Assembly: GCA_028564925.1 (NCBI GenBank)
Contig: CM053033.1
Location: 208,692,642 to 208,756,641, forward strand
Source: Lithobates sylvaticus
Taxonomy: Eukaryota > Chordata > Amphibia > Anura > Ranidae
Direction: 5' to 3'
Length of the DNA stretch: 64,000 nucleotides
Under the pieces are notes generated by a model. The model was not told the origin of the DNA. It saw only the letters and a program-made list of their open reading frames with translations, and ran no database searches. Position numbers and translations under genes: made by a program. Shown here one piece after another: positions 33,128-44,995 of the stretch (the first letter of the stretch is position 1; each line of letters begins with the position of its first letter).

Positions 33128-33188
33128 CCAAAGACTCTGAAGGTCTTTGGACAAAAGAGGGGAAGATCCTGGGTATACCTGAAGCTAA

Positions 33189-34313
33189 TTGTATCCTAAT
33201 TTTATCCTACCTCCATGGCCCAGGACACATAGGACCCGCCCCTCTTGTAAATATATATATTCAAAATCTTTTTGCACAAATAATTTACAAAAACAAACTA
33301 AGCTTCTAACTAGAAGCTGCTTAACTTGTGCCCAGAACAATGTTCAAGGAAAAAGACATGGCCTACATGGCCATCTACCTCCACCCTTGGGACCATTAAC
33401 AGATTTACAAATAGACTTCACACACCTACCAAAACAAAAGGGAAACTTGAGGTGCCTCTGCGTAATCGTTGACAAATGGTCAGCTTGGGTTGAGGCAATT
33501 CCCTGTACCGGAGAAACCGCAAATATAGCAGCGAGATGCTTGTTAAATTATTGGATCTGTAGGTTCGGGATACCCACAACCATATGGTCCGACAGAGGAC
33601 CCGCATTTAGTTCCTCAGTGACCCAAGTTGTAGCCAAATCTCTGGGGATGCAATGGAAACTACATATTCCCTATCATCCCCAGAGTGCAGGAGTAGTAGA
33701 GAGAATGAACAGGAACATCAAAGACAAATTAAAAAAGGCTACAGGAGGTACTCTAAAAGGTTGGTTGGAACACTTACCTTCTGTCCTTTTTCAGATAAGA
33801 ACCACCCCCCATTCTAGGACAGGATTGTCCCCTTTTGAAATTCTAATGGGAATCCCTGCAAATATAGAATTACCCCCATTAGACCCAAATTCTGACATTA
33901 ACGTTTATTCCCAACAGGAAGTGTACGTGAAAAGTCTGGTAAGTATGCTTCATGAAATAAATGAACAAGTTTCTGTCACCTTTTTTCCTCTTTCAACAGA
34001 ACCAACCCACCCCTTCATCCCAGGGGACAAAGTACTGATTAAGCAGCTGGCTCACAGGAAAAGAATTGGACCAATCTACTCCGGACCGTGGAAGGTGGAA
34101 AAGGTATCCAGGACCGCGGTACTGACGGACCTAGGCAACACCTGGATCCACGCCAGCCGACTGAAGAAGTGTCCCCAGCTCCCCTCAACTCCAGAGCCCC
34201 TAACAGTAACCGAGGATACACTCCCTTCAAGACAACAACAAAATCTACAAGATATTCAGGAAGGCATAGGACAAATCTCCCTGGAGGACACGATGATTTT
34301 ACCTGGAAACTAA
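33189..34313 (+). pseudogene. Integrase part of the provirus (fossil)
   Basis: It shows the CLTCAQNN end of the zinc region, the catalytic core (LQIDFTHLP, TIWSDRGPAFSS, PYHPQSAGVVERMNRNIK supplying the D, D and E) and the C-terminal domain with GPIYSGPWKVEKV, the GPY/F-type module of class I retroviruses. It follows pol directly. Confidence 0.88.
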
Positions 34314-34390
34314 ACAGAATCTTTCCATCATCAGGACAAGTGAAGAAGAAGAAGAAGAATAGTGAATTTTGAGGACATTAGATATATATA

Positions 34391-34786
34391 ATGTTTTCAA
34401 CATCAGCAACAGGGAAGACCTTATGCCTCTGGTGCTGTTTAATTTTGGTAGTATTCTTACCTACTTGGCTGATAGCTAACTGTATATACCACCCAGAGGA
34501 TTTGGGACCACTAAAAGGGATATGTGGGATTCCCAAGTCAAATAACACTCCTATAGTAAGACATAGAAGAAGTGAACCCCCCCAAGAGTTTTCTGATAAA
34601 ATGTTGTTGTTGAAATTTAAATATAGCTATGCCCAAAAATCAGGTTTTGAAAAGTGCTGGATATGCAGTAAACTACATCCCAGTACTGCCAGAGTTCCTT
34701 TAATGGCCATACCTTTAAATTTTACCTCACTCCTAAATGGCACGCCCCCAATAATACTTACCAACGTTACAAGGATAAAGGGATGA
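34391..34786 (+). pseudogene. env-like N-terminal part (fossil)
   Basis: A 131-residue frame with a hydrophobic leader (TLCLWCCLILVVFLPTWLIA), a basic RHRRS stretch, several cysteines including CWIC, and NxS/T sites. The CWIC motif recalls the CWLC of gammaretroviral surface proteins. Only this segment is present before the 3' LTR. Confidence 0.6.
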
Positions 34787-34820
34787 TCATTATGTTAAAT
34801 CAGAATGATCAAAGAGAGGA

Positions 34821-35420
34821 TTATAAGGGGGCTACTTATAATGATATACCATTTTGATAGGGGTTGAAATGAATATGCTTAACTTTCAGCTTTTGAACAA
34901 AACTGTTGTAAGTATATTCTGCAGAAAAACGGTTTTGACCAGTATGTTGACATCAGGACGCAGCTGTTATGTGGTTTCTAACTCTGTACTTCACCAGAGG
35001 ATATGAAACTAGTTAGCAGTGACTCAGGAGTTCTTGTGGTCAAGTCAGCAGGTGTGTACAGATAACAGAACTAACTGTCATACTCTAAACCTTTGCCTTG
35101 TATTTCCTGTTGCAAACTAACCACCAGCACATGACTGACCTTTGTCCCATATTCCATATTTCAACTGAAGACTGTCACGTGACAAGAAGTTGTTAATGTA
35201 TGCATATGTGTATATGTCTGATTGGTTCTTGGGAGAACTGTCCCCTCCCTCTGCATTTCCCATAAAAGAGGAACGTATTGTCTATTAAACTTTGTAACCA
35301 CTTCCACTTACAAACCCGTGTATGTGTGTGTGTGTTAACCACCGGTGAACTGGGATCTCCGCTTCTACCATCCCTGGCCTAGGCACTTAGAATACAAGAA
35401 GAAAGACGTGTACCTTTACA
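34821..35420 (+). repeat. 3' LTR of the endogenous retrovirus
   Basis: Matches the 5' LTR throughout as far as I can read. A purine tract AAAGAGAGGA (34811-34820) lies directly before it and fits the plus-strand primer site, which supports the chosen LTR start. Confidence 0.88.
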
Positions 35421-35468
35421 CAGCTATAGATAATAACCATAATCAGCTTCTAACTTCAGCTTGTTCAG

Positions 35469-37325
35469 TTAACCCCTTCCATATTGGCGCATTGTACAAT
35501 GACGCCAGCATGAAGCTATCCTCCCTCCGGGTGGACGTCATATGATGTATGCCCGTTCTCGATGCTCAATGCGGCTATCAGGGATAAGGCATGTCCCTTG
35601 GGACATAGCCCATCCCCGATCAGGGTAAAGAGCCAATTAAAATAGCACTTTACCACATGACTGGTTGTGTCCAATCCAAGCCGGTCACATGCACTGTCTT
35701 TGTGCACACCGCTCGTGCATGCCCCCAGGAGTGTGCATTGTGGCATTAAGGGATGAGGCGTGTCACTCTGATACAGCCCATCCCATTCAGGGTAAAAAGC
35801 CAATGAAATTGGCTCTTCACCATGTGACTGGTTGTGTCCAATCACAGCCGGTCACAAATGTCAACAAACCACGGTAACTAGCTGTTACCGGGTTATCCTC
35901 TTTCAACACCGATCCTGTGTGAGAAGGAGATTGTGGTAACAGCTAGTTACCAATTACAGTGTAAAGCACAGTCCCCAGATTGCCCAGTAATAAAGAGTAC
36001 CTATCACCAGCCCATCAGAGTACCTGTCACCAGCCCATCAGAGTACCTGAGTACCTGTCTCCAGCCCAGAGTACCCAAGAACCTTTTTCCAGCCCAGCAG
36101 AGTACCCGAGTACCTGTCTCCAGCCCAGAGTACTTGAGTACTTATCTGCAGCCCATAAGAGTACCAAAATACCGGTCTCCAGCCCAAAGTACCAGAGTAC
36201 CTATCTCCAGCCCATCAGGGTACCTGAGTACCTCTCCTCAGCTCATCGGAGTACCCGAGTACCTGTCTCTAGCCCATCAGAGTACCCAAGTACCAATCTG
36301 CAGCCCATCAGAGTACCTGAGTACCTATCTGCACCCCATCAGAAGACATGAGTACCTATCTGCAGCCAATGCCTTATAAAATATATGTTGGGGTGTTTGC
36401 TTTGCAAAATTGGATCATTTTGTGGGCATTTCTATTGTCCTGGTGCTTCAGGGCCTTTAAAAGTGTGATAGGTAGCCAGAAAATTAAATATGTAATTTAT
36501 GCTTCTAGAACGCCTGAAGGTGTTACTTGGATGTTGAGCCTCTGTATGTGCCCTGGCTGTGTAAATGTCTCGCACATGTGGTATTGGCATACTCAGGAGG
36601 AGTAGCAGAATGTGTTTTGGGGTGTAATTTTTGCTATGTACATGTTATGTGTTAGAAAAATCTTAAAAACTTATTTTTTTTAAACAAAGTTGTCAATTTA
36701 TATTTTCTTTCCACATTTTCCAAAAACTTTTGGAAAAAAATGACACATGCAAAAGACTCATTATGCCTCATAGAAAATATGCTGGGGTGTTTTCTTTCCA
36801 AAATGGGGTCATTTTATGGGTAATTCCATTGTCTTGGTGCACCAGGGCCTTCAAAGGTGTGGTTGGTCATCAGGAAATTAGATATGCAATTTATGCTCCT
36901 AGAACGCCTGAAGGTGCTACTTGGATGTTGGGCCTCTGTATGTGGCCAGGCTGTGTAAAAGTCTCAAATGTGGTATCCCCATACTCAGGAGTAGCAGAAT
37001 GTATTTTGGGGTGTAATTGGAAGTATACATATGCGTGTGTGTGAGAAATAACTTTTCTTGACAATTTTGTGTAAACAAAAAATAAACTAAATAATTTCTT
37101 CATTTTCCCAAGAATTGTGGGAAAAATTGCAACTTCAAAAAAACTCACCACGCCTCTTACTAAATACCTTGGATTGTTCTATTTTTGTGAAAAAAATTAT
37201 AAAGATTTTGTTTGGGTACAGTGTTGCATGACTGAGTAATTGTCATTCAAAGTGTGATAGCACTGAAAGCTGAAAATTGGTCTGGGCTGGAAGGGAGTGA
37301 AAGTGCCCTGTATTGAAGTGGTTAA
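35469..37325. mobile_element. TTAA-ended element (family A), long copy
   Basis: From TTAACCCCTTCCATATTGGC to CTGTATTGAAGTGGTTAA. It has an early GGACGTCATATGATG word as in 23817-24785. The right half has two tandem copies of an internal segment (36385-36600 and 36780-37020, sharing AGAACGCCTGAAGGTG and TACTTGGATGTTG). It contains a separate minisatellite. Confidence 0.65.
35990..36372. repeat. Minisatellite, GAGTACCTGTCTCCAGCCCA units
   Basis: About 13 variable units of 24-36 bp containing CAGCCCATCAGAGTACC. Two overlapping plus-strand frames run through it because the unit lacks stops. They are not genes. Confidence 0.9.
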
Positions 37326-38083
37326 GCTTTGACTATAAAACCTAGAAGCTGATTGGTTAGTATACACAGCTGCACCAGATTCTGTGTGCTCCAGTTTTAG
37401 TAAATCTCTCCCACTGTGTGCCCTAATAGATTAGTAATCTCCCCACATCGAAGTCCACCGGCACCTGCCAATTAGACAGTAGACAGTACAGTGGCAGAAC
37501 AGCGATCTGCCTATGTAAACCAGGCAGATTGTCGTTCTGTTAGAGGGGAAGGTACTGATCCTGTGTTTCTGCTAAGCAGGAACCTCGAATCTCTGCCTTC
37601 CCCCAGTCAAAGCACTTCTACCACAGTTAGTAAGCACAACTTAGGCACACATGTAAAGCATTGATCGCCCCTGATGTTAACCCCTTCCCTGCCAATGTTA
37701 TAAGTACATTGAGGTTGAGTTCACACCTTCGACAGATGCTCACAGCAGGGGTCCAGGGTGTCCCTGTTCTCCATTCCAGGGACGAATTAGGGGAATTAGG
37801 CCCTGAAATGGAGCCAAAGTTGCACAGCGTTCCTGTGCAAGCCGCTGCGCAGCCACAACTGAGATATGTGACCCGGCTCCGTAGAGAGCCACTTACAATC
37901 TCCTGTCATGCGATTTACCCGCATCCAATTTGCATAGGTTTGAACCCATCCTGATAGTGCATATTTATTAGCACTGATCACTGTATTAGTGTCACTGGTC
38001 CCCCAAAAAAGTGTCAGTTAGGTGTCCTATTTGTCTGAGGCAATATCGCAGTCCTGCTATAAGTCGCTGATCGCCGACATTAC
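37326..38083. repeat. Repeat mosaic, including part of a family A element
   Basis: 37326-37412 matches 48894-48980 (AGAAGCTGATTGGTT...CAGTTTTAGTAAATC). From about 37640 the sequence resembles the middle of family A (TTAACCCCTTCCCTGCCAATG; later GGCAATATCGCAGTCCTGC as in 24300-24320). A stretch of about 240 bases (37711-37952) with GAGGTTGAGTTCACACC and GGTTTGAACCCATCCT at its ends looks like a further small insertion. Confidence 0.5.
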
Positions 38084-38538
38084 TTAAAGCGTAAGTCCCG
38101 CGGATTTTTTTTTTTTTTTAAAAAGTCAGCAGCTACAAATACTGCAGCTGCTGACTTTTAAAATAAGGACACTTACCTGTCCCAGGATCCAGCGATGTCG
38201 GCACCCAAGGCTGAACCGTCCCTCGGTCCTTGGGTGCTGCTGCTGCCATCTTCGATAAGGGAATCAGGAAATTAAGCCTTGCAGCTTCACTTCCCGGTTC
38301 CCTACTGCGCATGTGCGAGTCGTGCTGCACAATCCGAATTGTCCCTGCTGTCTCTGGGATCCATGTGTGTCCCAACAGACAGCGCAGGTGGATGGGAATT
38401 GTCGTAGACTCCCGTGGGAGTCTATGCCCGGAAGTGGGTGCAAATACCTGTCTTAGACAGGTATCTGCACCCCCCTCCCCCTGAAAGGAGCCAAATCTGA
38501 CACTGGAGGTTACATTTTTGTGTGAAACTCTGCTTTAA
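38084..38538. mobile_element. TTAA-ended element (family C) nested in family A
   Basis: Ends TTAAAGCGTAAGTCCCGC and GTGAAACTCTGCTTTAA. A hairpin AAAAGTCAGCAGCTAC...GCAGCTGCTGACTTTT lies at 38120-38160 and another (GGGTGCAAATACCTGTCT with AGACAGGTATCTGCACCC) near 38435-38472. The left flank is family A sequence, so it inserted there. No coding capacity. Confidence 0.65.
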
Positions 38539-39719
38539 GATAGCATAAGACCACTGTTCGTAGCTCAAAAGATGATAAACTCAAAGTTGGTATCTGCTAA
38601 CCCCACCAGTGTGGCGGAATGGAAATCTGAGTTAAACCAGTGTATTTTATTTGAAAAGCATACATATCTCTTTTTTAACAGTGCATTTGACACAATATTG
38701 TCCAGATGGATAGATATGAAGTACCCTTCTGTTACCTACTGTTGAGTAGGCTAATCTTTGCATCAGTTAAGGTTAAAATGGTTACTAATGGACTCCTACT
38801 AGGGTCACAATGTGCTAAACTATGGACAAGAGTTTGTGTATTTAGTACTGTATCTTAGTCTTACTTTTTCAGTTTTTTTTTCTCTTTGTCTATCTGTCCT
38901 GTGTGTCTGATTGTCTATATGTTACTTTGTACACCAAAAAAAAAACAAAAAAAAAACGTCTAGATAAAATCTGATTTAAATTTATCCACCCTTGGCTGCA
39001 GTGGAAAAACACCAAATAAATTAGAAAATGTAGACTGTAAATGTCTGGCAGTTAATATACAATAGGTCATAACTAGAGTGGTCCTTTAAAATACTGTAGG
39101 GTTTGAGTGCAAGGAAAATATGCAGCTATTACAGACCAGAAAATTATTCCATTCTTAGCAAAAGGATGAGCCTAAAAGAAGTTTTCAAGAAGAAAGAACA
39201 AGCCAGACCAATAGTAAAAAGAAAATCTTTCATAATTGAAGATTAACAGGCTTGTGATTCAGGGGTGGAGTTCAGGAACACCTACTATAGAAAGTTTATT
39301 TAAGCTTTGATTGCTGTCATTCAGAAGGGCAGGCTAATTTTACTATGAGATGGGAAGTAAAAGAAAGCTGTCTCATACAATCTAAAATGAATGGGCATTT
39401 CATCAAAAAAGGAAATATTAGACAGAGCTGATGTGATAATGCTTGCAAGGATATTGTAAAAATATTAATAAATCCAGACAGCGAAGGAAAAGAATGGAGT
39501 CCTACCAGAAAATAGAGAGGCTAATGAAAATTACATACAAGTATGGATGGACATGAAAGCCTATTTGAGATAGCGGGTAATTGTCAAATAGTAAAAAATG
39601 CTCTGCAAAAGAGATTAGGGAAGATGGGCACTGCTGTCTTTTTAATTGGGAACAGGCAGGGCTTTTTGTCAGCAGGAACGTGGGGGAACGGAGTTAAGGA
39701 ACTTTCAGCACTAAATGCA
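38539..39719. other. Unrecognised sequence
   Basis: No gene seen. Simple A-rich runs lie at 38936-38956. The 39150-39560 stretch is purine-rich without clear repeats. Confidence 0.35.
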
Positions 39720-40060
39720 TGTATTGTCAGGGGGTGCTGGGAGGTCTATTGTGGCAGGGGAGGTCTATTGTTGCAGGTGGGGGATCTCGTGTTCTGGAGG
39801 GTGGGGGGGGGGGGCTTATGCTTCTTGGGAGTCAATTGTTGCTGGAGTGGATCTACTGTTGAGGGAGGGCTCTATTGTTATTAGCTGCTGGAGAGTCTTT
39901 TGATGCTGGCTGCTGGGAGATCTGTTGTTGCTGCCAGGGGTCTTTTGTTGCTGAGATGGTATTTTGTTGCAGAGGTTCATTGTTGTTGGGGGGGGGGGGG
40001 TATATTGCTTCTGGCTGCGGGTTGTTCCCTGGCTGCGGGTGGTCTATTTTACTACTTTTC
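39720..40060. repeat. Low-complexity G/T-rich repeat
   Basis: Degenerate units such as TATTGTTGCTGG and GGAGGTCTATTG with two G runs of ten or more (39809-39820, 39990-40000). Frames crossing it are composition artefacts. Confidence 0.8.
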
Positions 40061-40529
40061 TTGCTATTATTAACAAATTCCACCACAAAATGATACTTGG
40101 CTCTGTATTCTCTAAAAGGGGTACTCCGATGTACATAGGGGGTGGAGCCAAGGGACAGGACTCAGGGGGGACAAGAAGTGACCCAGAAGGGGGTTGTTCC
40201 TGCAAAAAAGCCCTGGGAAGAGGGGTGTAGTAAAGACTCACATCTGTATTAATAAGGCACATTTTCCATATCACTAAAGTACCCTAACAAGTAACTGCTC
40301 TTATTTGCTACCTGTTGGTTTGTTCTATTTATACCATTGAAATCAATTGGTTAGCGCTGTTCAATAAATGCAAAAAATACCCATTGATCCTGCCAGAAAA
40401 CCAGTGCTGTCCTGTGTCTAGTTCACTCTGCAATAAACAATGTTATTAGGAAGTATATTAGGACTACATCTTTAAAGGGAGGATTGATAGGGACTTTAGT
40501 TGAAGCACACAACTAGTCAATAACAAAAC
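40061..40529. other. Unrecognised sequence
   Basis: No gene or repeat end identified. Confidence 0.3.
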
Positions 40530-40880
40530 TGGTATATAATAACATATTTATTGATACATATAAATTGTACATGTAATACATGACAATTGAAAATGTTGGT
40601 CTAAATATATAATAACTTTAAAATTAATATATGTACACAAGTATTCCAACATAGTGCCTAGTATATAATAAATATTATTATGTATACCCAATACACTCTG
40701 GTTCGATATGAACATGATTGTACAAACTAATTCACAATTCTGAAAAAGAGATAAAAAAAAAAAGAAGAAAAAACACGTGGTTGCCATCACATTGCATCTG
40801 GGGATATCTCGACCATGTATGATTCTAAAAAATTATGTAAAACACATGATAGCTATGGTATAGCATCAAAGAAAATCTCT

Positions 40881-40914
40881 ACGCGTTTCATTGATGACCT
40901 CCACTCATCAGGAG
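40881..40914 (-). ncRNA. Hammerhead ribozyme-like motif
   Basis: Minus strand: CTGATGA, a weak stem II, GAAA, self-complementary ACGCGT, GTA cleavage triplet. Three stem I pairs (CTC with GAG). The core is complete. Confidence 0.55.
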
Positions 40915-41232
40915 CAGATGCAAAATAGATGTCTCTACAATAAAAAGAATGGATGTCAAAATGAGATAATGATAGGTATCAAAAGGGGGAAGGAGAAAGA
41001 AAGGTATGTTGCCGCAGACGTCACTTCCACAGCTCCTGTTAGGGGTGTCTCCACGTTGCTCCCAGCTGTTGATACCACATTTTTTTGAATCTTTAGTCTA
41101 CTCTAGGTAAGAGTGTTGATATCAAGATGTTGTTCCCCCTCTTTCCCCTTCCCCCCCTTTGATACCTATCATTATCTAATTTTGGCATCCATTCTTTTTA
41201 TTGTAGAGAGTGAGACCTCTATTTTGCATCTT

Positions 41233-41266
41233 CTCCTGATGAGTGGAGGTCATCCAAGAAACAAGT
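41233..41266 (+). ncRNA. Hammerhead ribozyme-like motif, inverted partner
   Basis: Plus strand: CTGATGA (41236-41242), weak stem II, GAAAC (41258-41262), ACAAGT in place of ACGCGT, GTA. Stem I has three pairs. Core complete, stem III damaged. Confidence 0.5.
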
Positions 41267-41416
41267 AGAGCTTTCCTTTGAAGATACATCATGACTATCA
41301 TGTAGTTTACATAATTTTTTTAGAATCATGAATGGTCGAGCCATCCCCAGATGCAATGTCACGGCAACCATGTGTTTTATTATTTAATCTCTTTTTCAGA
41401 ATCATAAGTTGTTTTT

Positions 41417-41620
41417 ATGAGTTGTCTGCAGAAACGCAGACAACTAAATAATATTACCAAAGCCTTGCGTAATCACAAAATCCCATATCAATGGGTCCAC
41501 CCAGCGAAGCTCCTGGCCACCTTCCAATGCTCCAAACAAATTATCGCATCCATCCAAGAGGGCCTACAATGCCTACACACATGGGGAAATCATTCCAGAG
41601 CCTGAAATGCATAGTGCTGC
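41417..41620 (+). pseudogene. L1-Tx1 ORF1, C-terminal fragment
   Basis: Encodes KRRQLNNITKALRNHKIPYQ then WVHPAKLL and SIQEGLQCLHTWG. This matches the end of L1 ORF1 (RRRxFxxVxKxLRxxxIxYxxxxPAKL...), the RNA-binding C-terminal domain. Upstream ORF1 is absent. Confidence 0.7.
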
Positions 41621-42039
41621 TCCACCAACTAGCCACCCATTGCCACAACGCAGCAACTACAAATCACGACCGTGCTGAATTCAAACTGTGGATATCGCAA
41701 GCTACATTGCCCATTCCGATGCCATATAGCCCTTGTCTGTATAAGAACTCTTTACACCACTGTTCTTCCTGCACACATACTGTGCCTGTTGTTTCTCAGG
41801 AAGTTATCTACACTGTTTGATTTTGTTACCACCGCAACCACCACCACAAGTTCACAGCGTAACCTCTGTTATCTGTACTTATTTTCCTTTTAGTCTTTTT
41901 TCTTTATGTTTGCTTTTCAACACACTACTCCACAATCTACCACCTGCAACCACCAACGAGTCCGCACACTTATCCAACTAAGTCTACTCCCTCAGCTACT
42001 TGAGTACCACAGTACTTTGAACACTCAAACCTTTGCACT

Positions 42040-42739
42040 ATGGCTATAAAGCTATTATCCATCAACACCAAGGGGCTCAACCACCCCGCCAAAAGATCCT
42101 CCCTCTGGAGACTAGCCCTATCAACCCAATGCGATGTTATATGCACACAAGAAATGCATTTTCACACAAACCATCAGCCCACTTGCTCACACAGGCAATT
42201 CCTGCACAATTTCACAGCAAATGCACCTGCCAAAAACAGGTGTTCTGATAGCCATTAAACACACCATCTCCTTCCAGCTTATTTCTAGCATCTCCGATGA
42301 AAATGGTCATTATTTCATACTTATCTGAAAACTGAATGACTCCCTTTTCAGCGTGGTGAATGTTTATGCCTCCAATACACATCAGATTAGCTTCTTAAGG
42401 AAACTGCATAAGAAAATTACTAGAATCCAACAAGGATCTATCATATGGTGTGGGGACTTCAGTATTGACCCGGATCCACAATTAGATACCTCAAACCCAT
42501 CAACAAAAGAGAAACTATATGATGCCTTACCGTTGCCCACAAGCCGAAGAACGCAACTTCACTTTTTTTCCACCTGCCACAACTCCTACTCCCGCATCAA
42601 CCTCTTTCTTACAGACCAATGGCTCCTGAAAAGACTCTCCTCCTCGACTATTATGACTGCAACATGGTCTGACCATGCTCCCATCTGCATCACCATAGCA
42701 GACTGCCCAAAATCTAACCCTAAGTGTACAAGTATTTAA
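42040..42739 (+). pseudogene. L1-Tx1 ORF2 endonuclease domain
   Basis: Begins MAIKLLSINTKGLNHPAKRS (apurinic-endonuclease-type start with the catalytic Asn), then CDVICTQEMHF (catalytic Glu in QEM). After a frame change it continues with MVNVYASN, IIWCGDFSID (GDF) and WSDHAPICI (SDH catalytic His). At least one frameshift or stop separates the halves (around 42250-42350). The domain nicks target DNA at insertion. Confidence 0.82.
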
Positions 42740-43190
42740 CAGTGCTAGTGGAGTGATTCAAACATATACCGATCACAATTTAAAGTTCACAATTGCAATA
42801 GTGACATAAATGAAACAATTTATATAACGGCAAAAAGAATCCCAGCCAGGTGAAAGTAAAGTCTCAGAGATCACACATCAAGGACATGCTCCCCTCTTGT
42901 AACGTCACTCACCAGAACACATGGACCCTCAGCTTTGCAGTCTGGGGGTCAAACAGGCTTGTTGGGGTATGAGGAAAAATAAACCAGGACTCAGGGAAGC
43001 TCTCCCAAATGCTTGAGATATGTACCAAATGGATAATAAGGAAACTACCACAAACGGTTTCCATGTGGACCACAGAGGATTGTATCTCTTCTGAAAATTC
43101 TGTTTGCTGATCACTTTGATTGAATTCTCTCCATTTTGTCTGTGAGCCAAACACAAGTTCTGCACGCGCAGACAGTCGGCCACGTGATCC
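42740..43190. other. Non-L1 sequence inside the LINE
   Basis: About 450 bp with no L1 similarity. Its style (terminal-repeat-like A/T stretches and a GCCACGTGATCCTCACCC word) may be PLE-derived. No duplication could be found at the edges. Confidence 0.3.
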
Positions 43191-43700
43191 TCACCCAGAA
43201 ACGCAACGTGAAGCTAGTCTTATCCAAGATAAAGGAACATTTCAAAAATCCCCTGCAATGACCAAATGGGAAGTTGAAATAGGGAAATCATTTACAGAAA
43301 ACCAACAGGATAGTAACGATAAAAACTATCTATAAATCTACCCGTTATGAAAATCTCTGGGAGCTACACTTAAAATTCACCCTCAGATGGTACATCACCC
43401 CAAACCAACTGCATAGCATTGACCCCTCTGCATCATCTACATGCTGGAGAAAGTGTGGGGAGCTGGGTTCTATGTTACACATAATTTGGGGATGCCCCAG
43501 GCTCAACAAATACTGGCTTGAAATATCCCACCTAATTAGCACAGTTGCGGGCTCACCTTGCAACCTTACACCTGAACTGGCTTTACTCAACACATTCCAT
43601 TACAGACTACCCACGCCACACTAGGAAAGTGATTACCCACATTCCCCTCGCAGCTAGGTTGACTATAAGATGTAACTGGCTATCATAGACCATCCCTGTA
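43191..43700 (+). pseudogene. L1-Tx1 ORF2 C-terminal fragment
   Basis: Reads through RWYITPNQLHSIDPSASSTC, CWRKCGELGSMLHIIWGCP and KYWLEI, matching the conserved cysteine-rich end of Tx1/L1 ORF2 (RWYxTPxxLHxIxPxxSxxCWRxCxxxGTLLHxxWxCP). Stops follow near the end. Confidence 0.8.
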
Positions 43701-43858
43701 AGAGACACAATTATTCCCATAGTACACACTAACATTACATTTGAACGAATGTTTACCTCAGACCTTGGAACTCCATGACAAGCGAACTCGGACTGGATTA
43801 ATTGGTACAATACTGTTTACAAACCTGTTCTATAACTGTTAATATAAACATACTATTA

Positions 43859-44270
43859 TGCCCCATACACACGGTCGGAAATTCCAACCACAAAATCCGT
43901 CGGATTTTTTCAGACGGATTTTGTCCGACACTGGTGTTGCATACACACGGTCGGACAAAGTTGTCGGAAAATCCGATCATTCTGAACGTGGTGACGTTCG
44001 TTGTGTACAACAGAACTACGTAGAGGCTAGTAGCCAATAGCTTTGGTCTTGTAATTTGATCTGAGCATGCGTGGCACTTTGTCCGTCGGAATTCGCTACA
44101 CACGATCGGAAAAAGTCTGATCGGACTTTGTTGTCGGAAAATTTGAGAGCAGGAGATAAAACTTTGTCCGTTGGAAAATCCGACGGAAAAAGTCCGATGG
44201 AGCCTACACACGGTCGGAATTTCCGACAACATTGTCTGATAGGACATTTTCCGACCATGTGTACGGGGCA
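43859..44270. mobile_element. Harbinger-like MITE, copy 2, nested in the LINE
   Basis: Ends TGCCCCATACACACGG and GTGTACGGGGCA, with TTA duplicated exactly on both sides (43856-43858, 44271-44273). The exact TTA pair is the best target-site evidence for this family in the window. It lies in the 3' part of the L1. Confidence 0.82.
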
Positions 44271-44585
44271 TTATTGCTACCAACTGCAACACATAGTTGG
44301 AGATGAACGTCTATCTTGCGACTTATATTTGATCTTAAATCAGGAAGTATATCTGCCTTAGAACCCATCTGCTGCCTTAAATGCCCCTCTGACCAAATAA
44401 GAGAGATTGTGAGGGGGTTTATAACTATGATTTCTTCTAAGGTATGATGTGCATTCCTCTTTCTGGAGCTCAGTACCTACCGATATGTGATATGTGATAA
44501 GTGACGACTTGTATTGATGTCTGTAAACGCAATGTTTCAATGTAATTTGCCCTTTCTTTGTTGAAAATTAAAAAAAAAAAAACAT

Positions 44586-44993
44586 TGGAACTAAAAATGT
44601 ATCCTTTGCAGTGGGGCTGGGCCTACACTACAAATTTGGGTTTATAGCTTGTTTTGTTTAGGGGAGAGCAGAAACAGTTTTACTTAACTGATCCTCTGCT
44701 TCCCCGGCAGACAGCACTCCCCCTGATCTGGCAGTGGACAGTTCCTCAGCATCCTCATGTTCAGTGCCAGGCTATGGACCTGCTCTGGTCTTGGTGATAT
44801 CAGGACCCTAGACCAGGTGTTTATACAAAAATATAGTGGAGAATCAGTCACTTTTCACTTTTTCATCTATGGCCGGCCTGACCTCCCCAAAAAATTGTCT
44901 ATTCCTGCAAACCTTAATCTTGGCTATTGATTTATATACTAATTAGCCACATTGTTCTGTGGATAACTGATATAGTAGAACAGGAGCTGCATA
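44586..44993. other. Unrecognised sequence, perhaps repeat-derived
   Basis: No gene. GC content is slightly raised around 44690-44830, without hairpins or ends that I can define. Confidence 0.3.
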
Positions 44994-44995
44994 TA

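Larger units (their letters stand above)
29082..35420 (+). mobile_element. Class I (gamma/epsilon-like) endogenous retrovirus, broken
   Basis: Two 600-bp LTRs that I cannot tell apart by eye enclose gag-, pol- and env-like remains in the usual order. CAGC occurs immediately outside both LTRs (29078-29081, 35421-35424) as a 4-bp target duplication. The near-identical LTRs mean a recent insertion on an evolutionary scale. The provirus is shorter than a complete one and broken in several places, with gag and env represented only in part. Relationship is judged from the pol and integrase style. Confidence 0.9.
40530..41408. mobile_element. Penelope-like fold-back repeat with two hammerhead-like motifs
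   Basis: The left arm (about 40731-40990) and right arm (about 41153-41408) are inverted copies diverged by some 10-15 percent around a 160-bp spacer. Each arm carries a hammerhead-like core. The left arm is extended outward by about 200 bp of A/T-rich sequence not matched on the right. Confidence 0.7.
41409..44585 (+). mobile_element. Defective Tx1-type L1 LINE
   Basis: Plus-strand order: ORF1 C-terminal piece, endonuclease, a gap, the C-terminal end of ORF2 and a 3' untranslated region ending in poly-A (44570-44582). The reverse transcriptase domain is missing: some 2 kb expected between 42740 and 43190 is replaced by about 450 bp of unrelated sequence. The 5' end is truncated at the PLE fold-back, and a MITE interrupts the 3' part. 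Confidence 0.85.

Noticed and set aside
35933-36379. Two overlapping frames rich in Ser, Pro, Tyr and Leu
   Set aside because: They are translations of a stop-free minisatellite unit inside a TTAA element.
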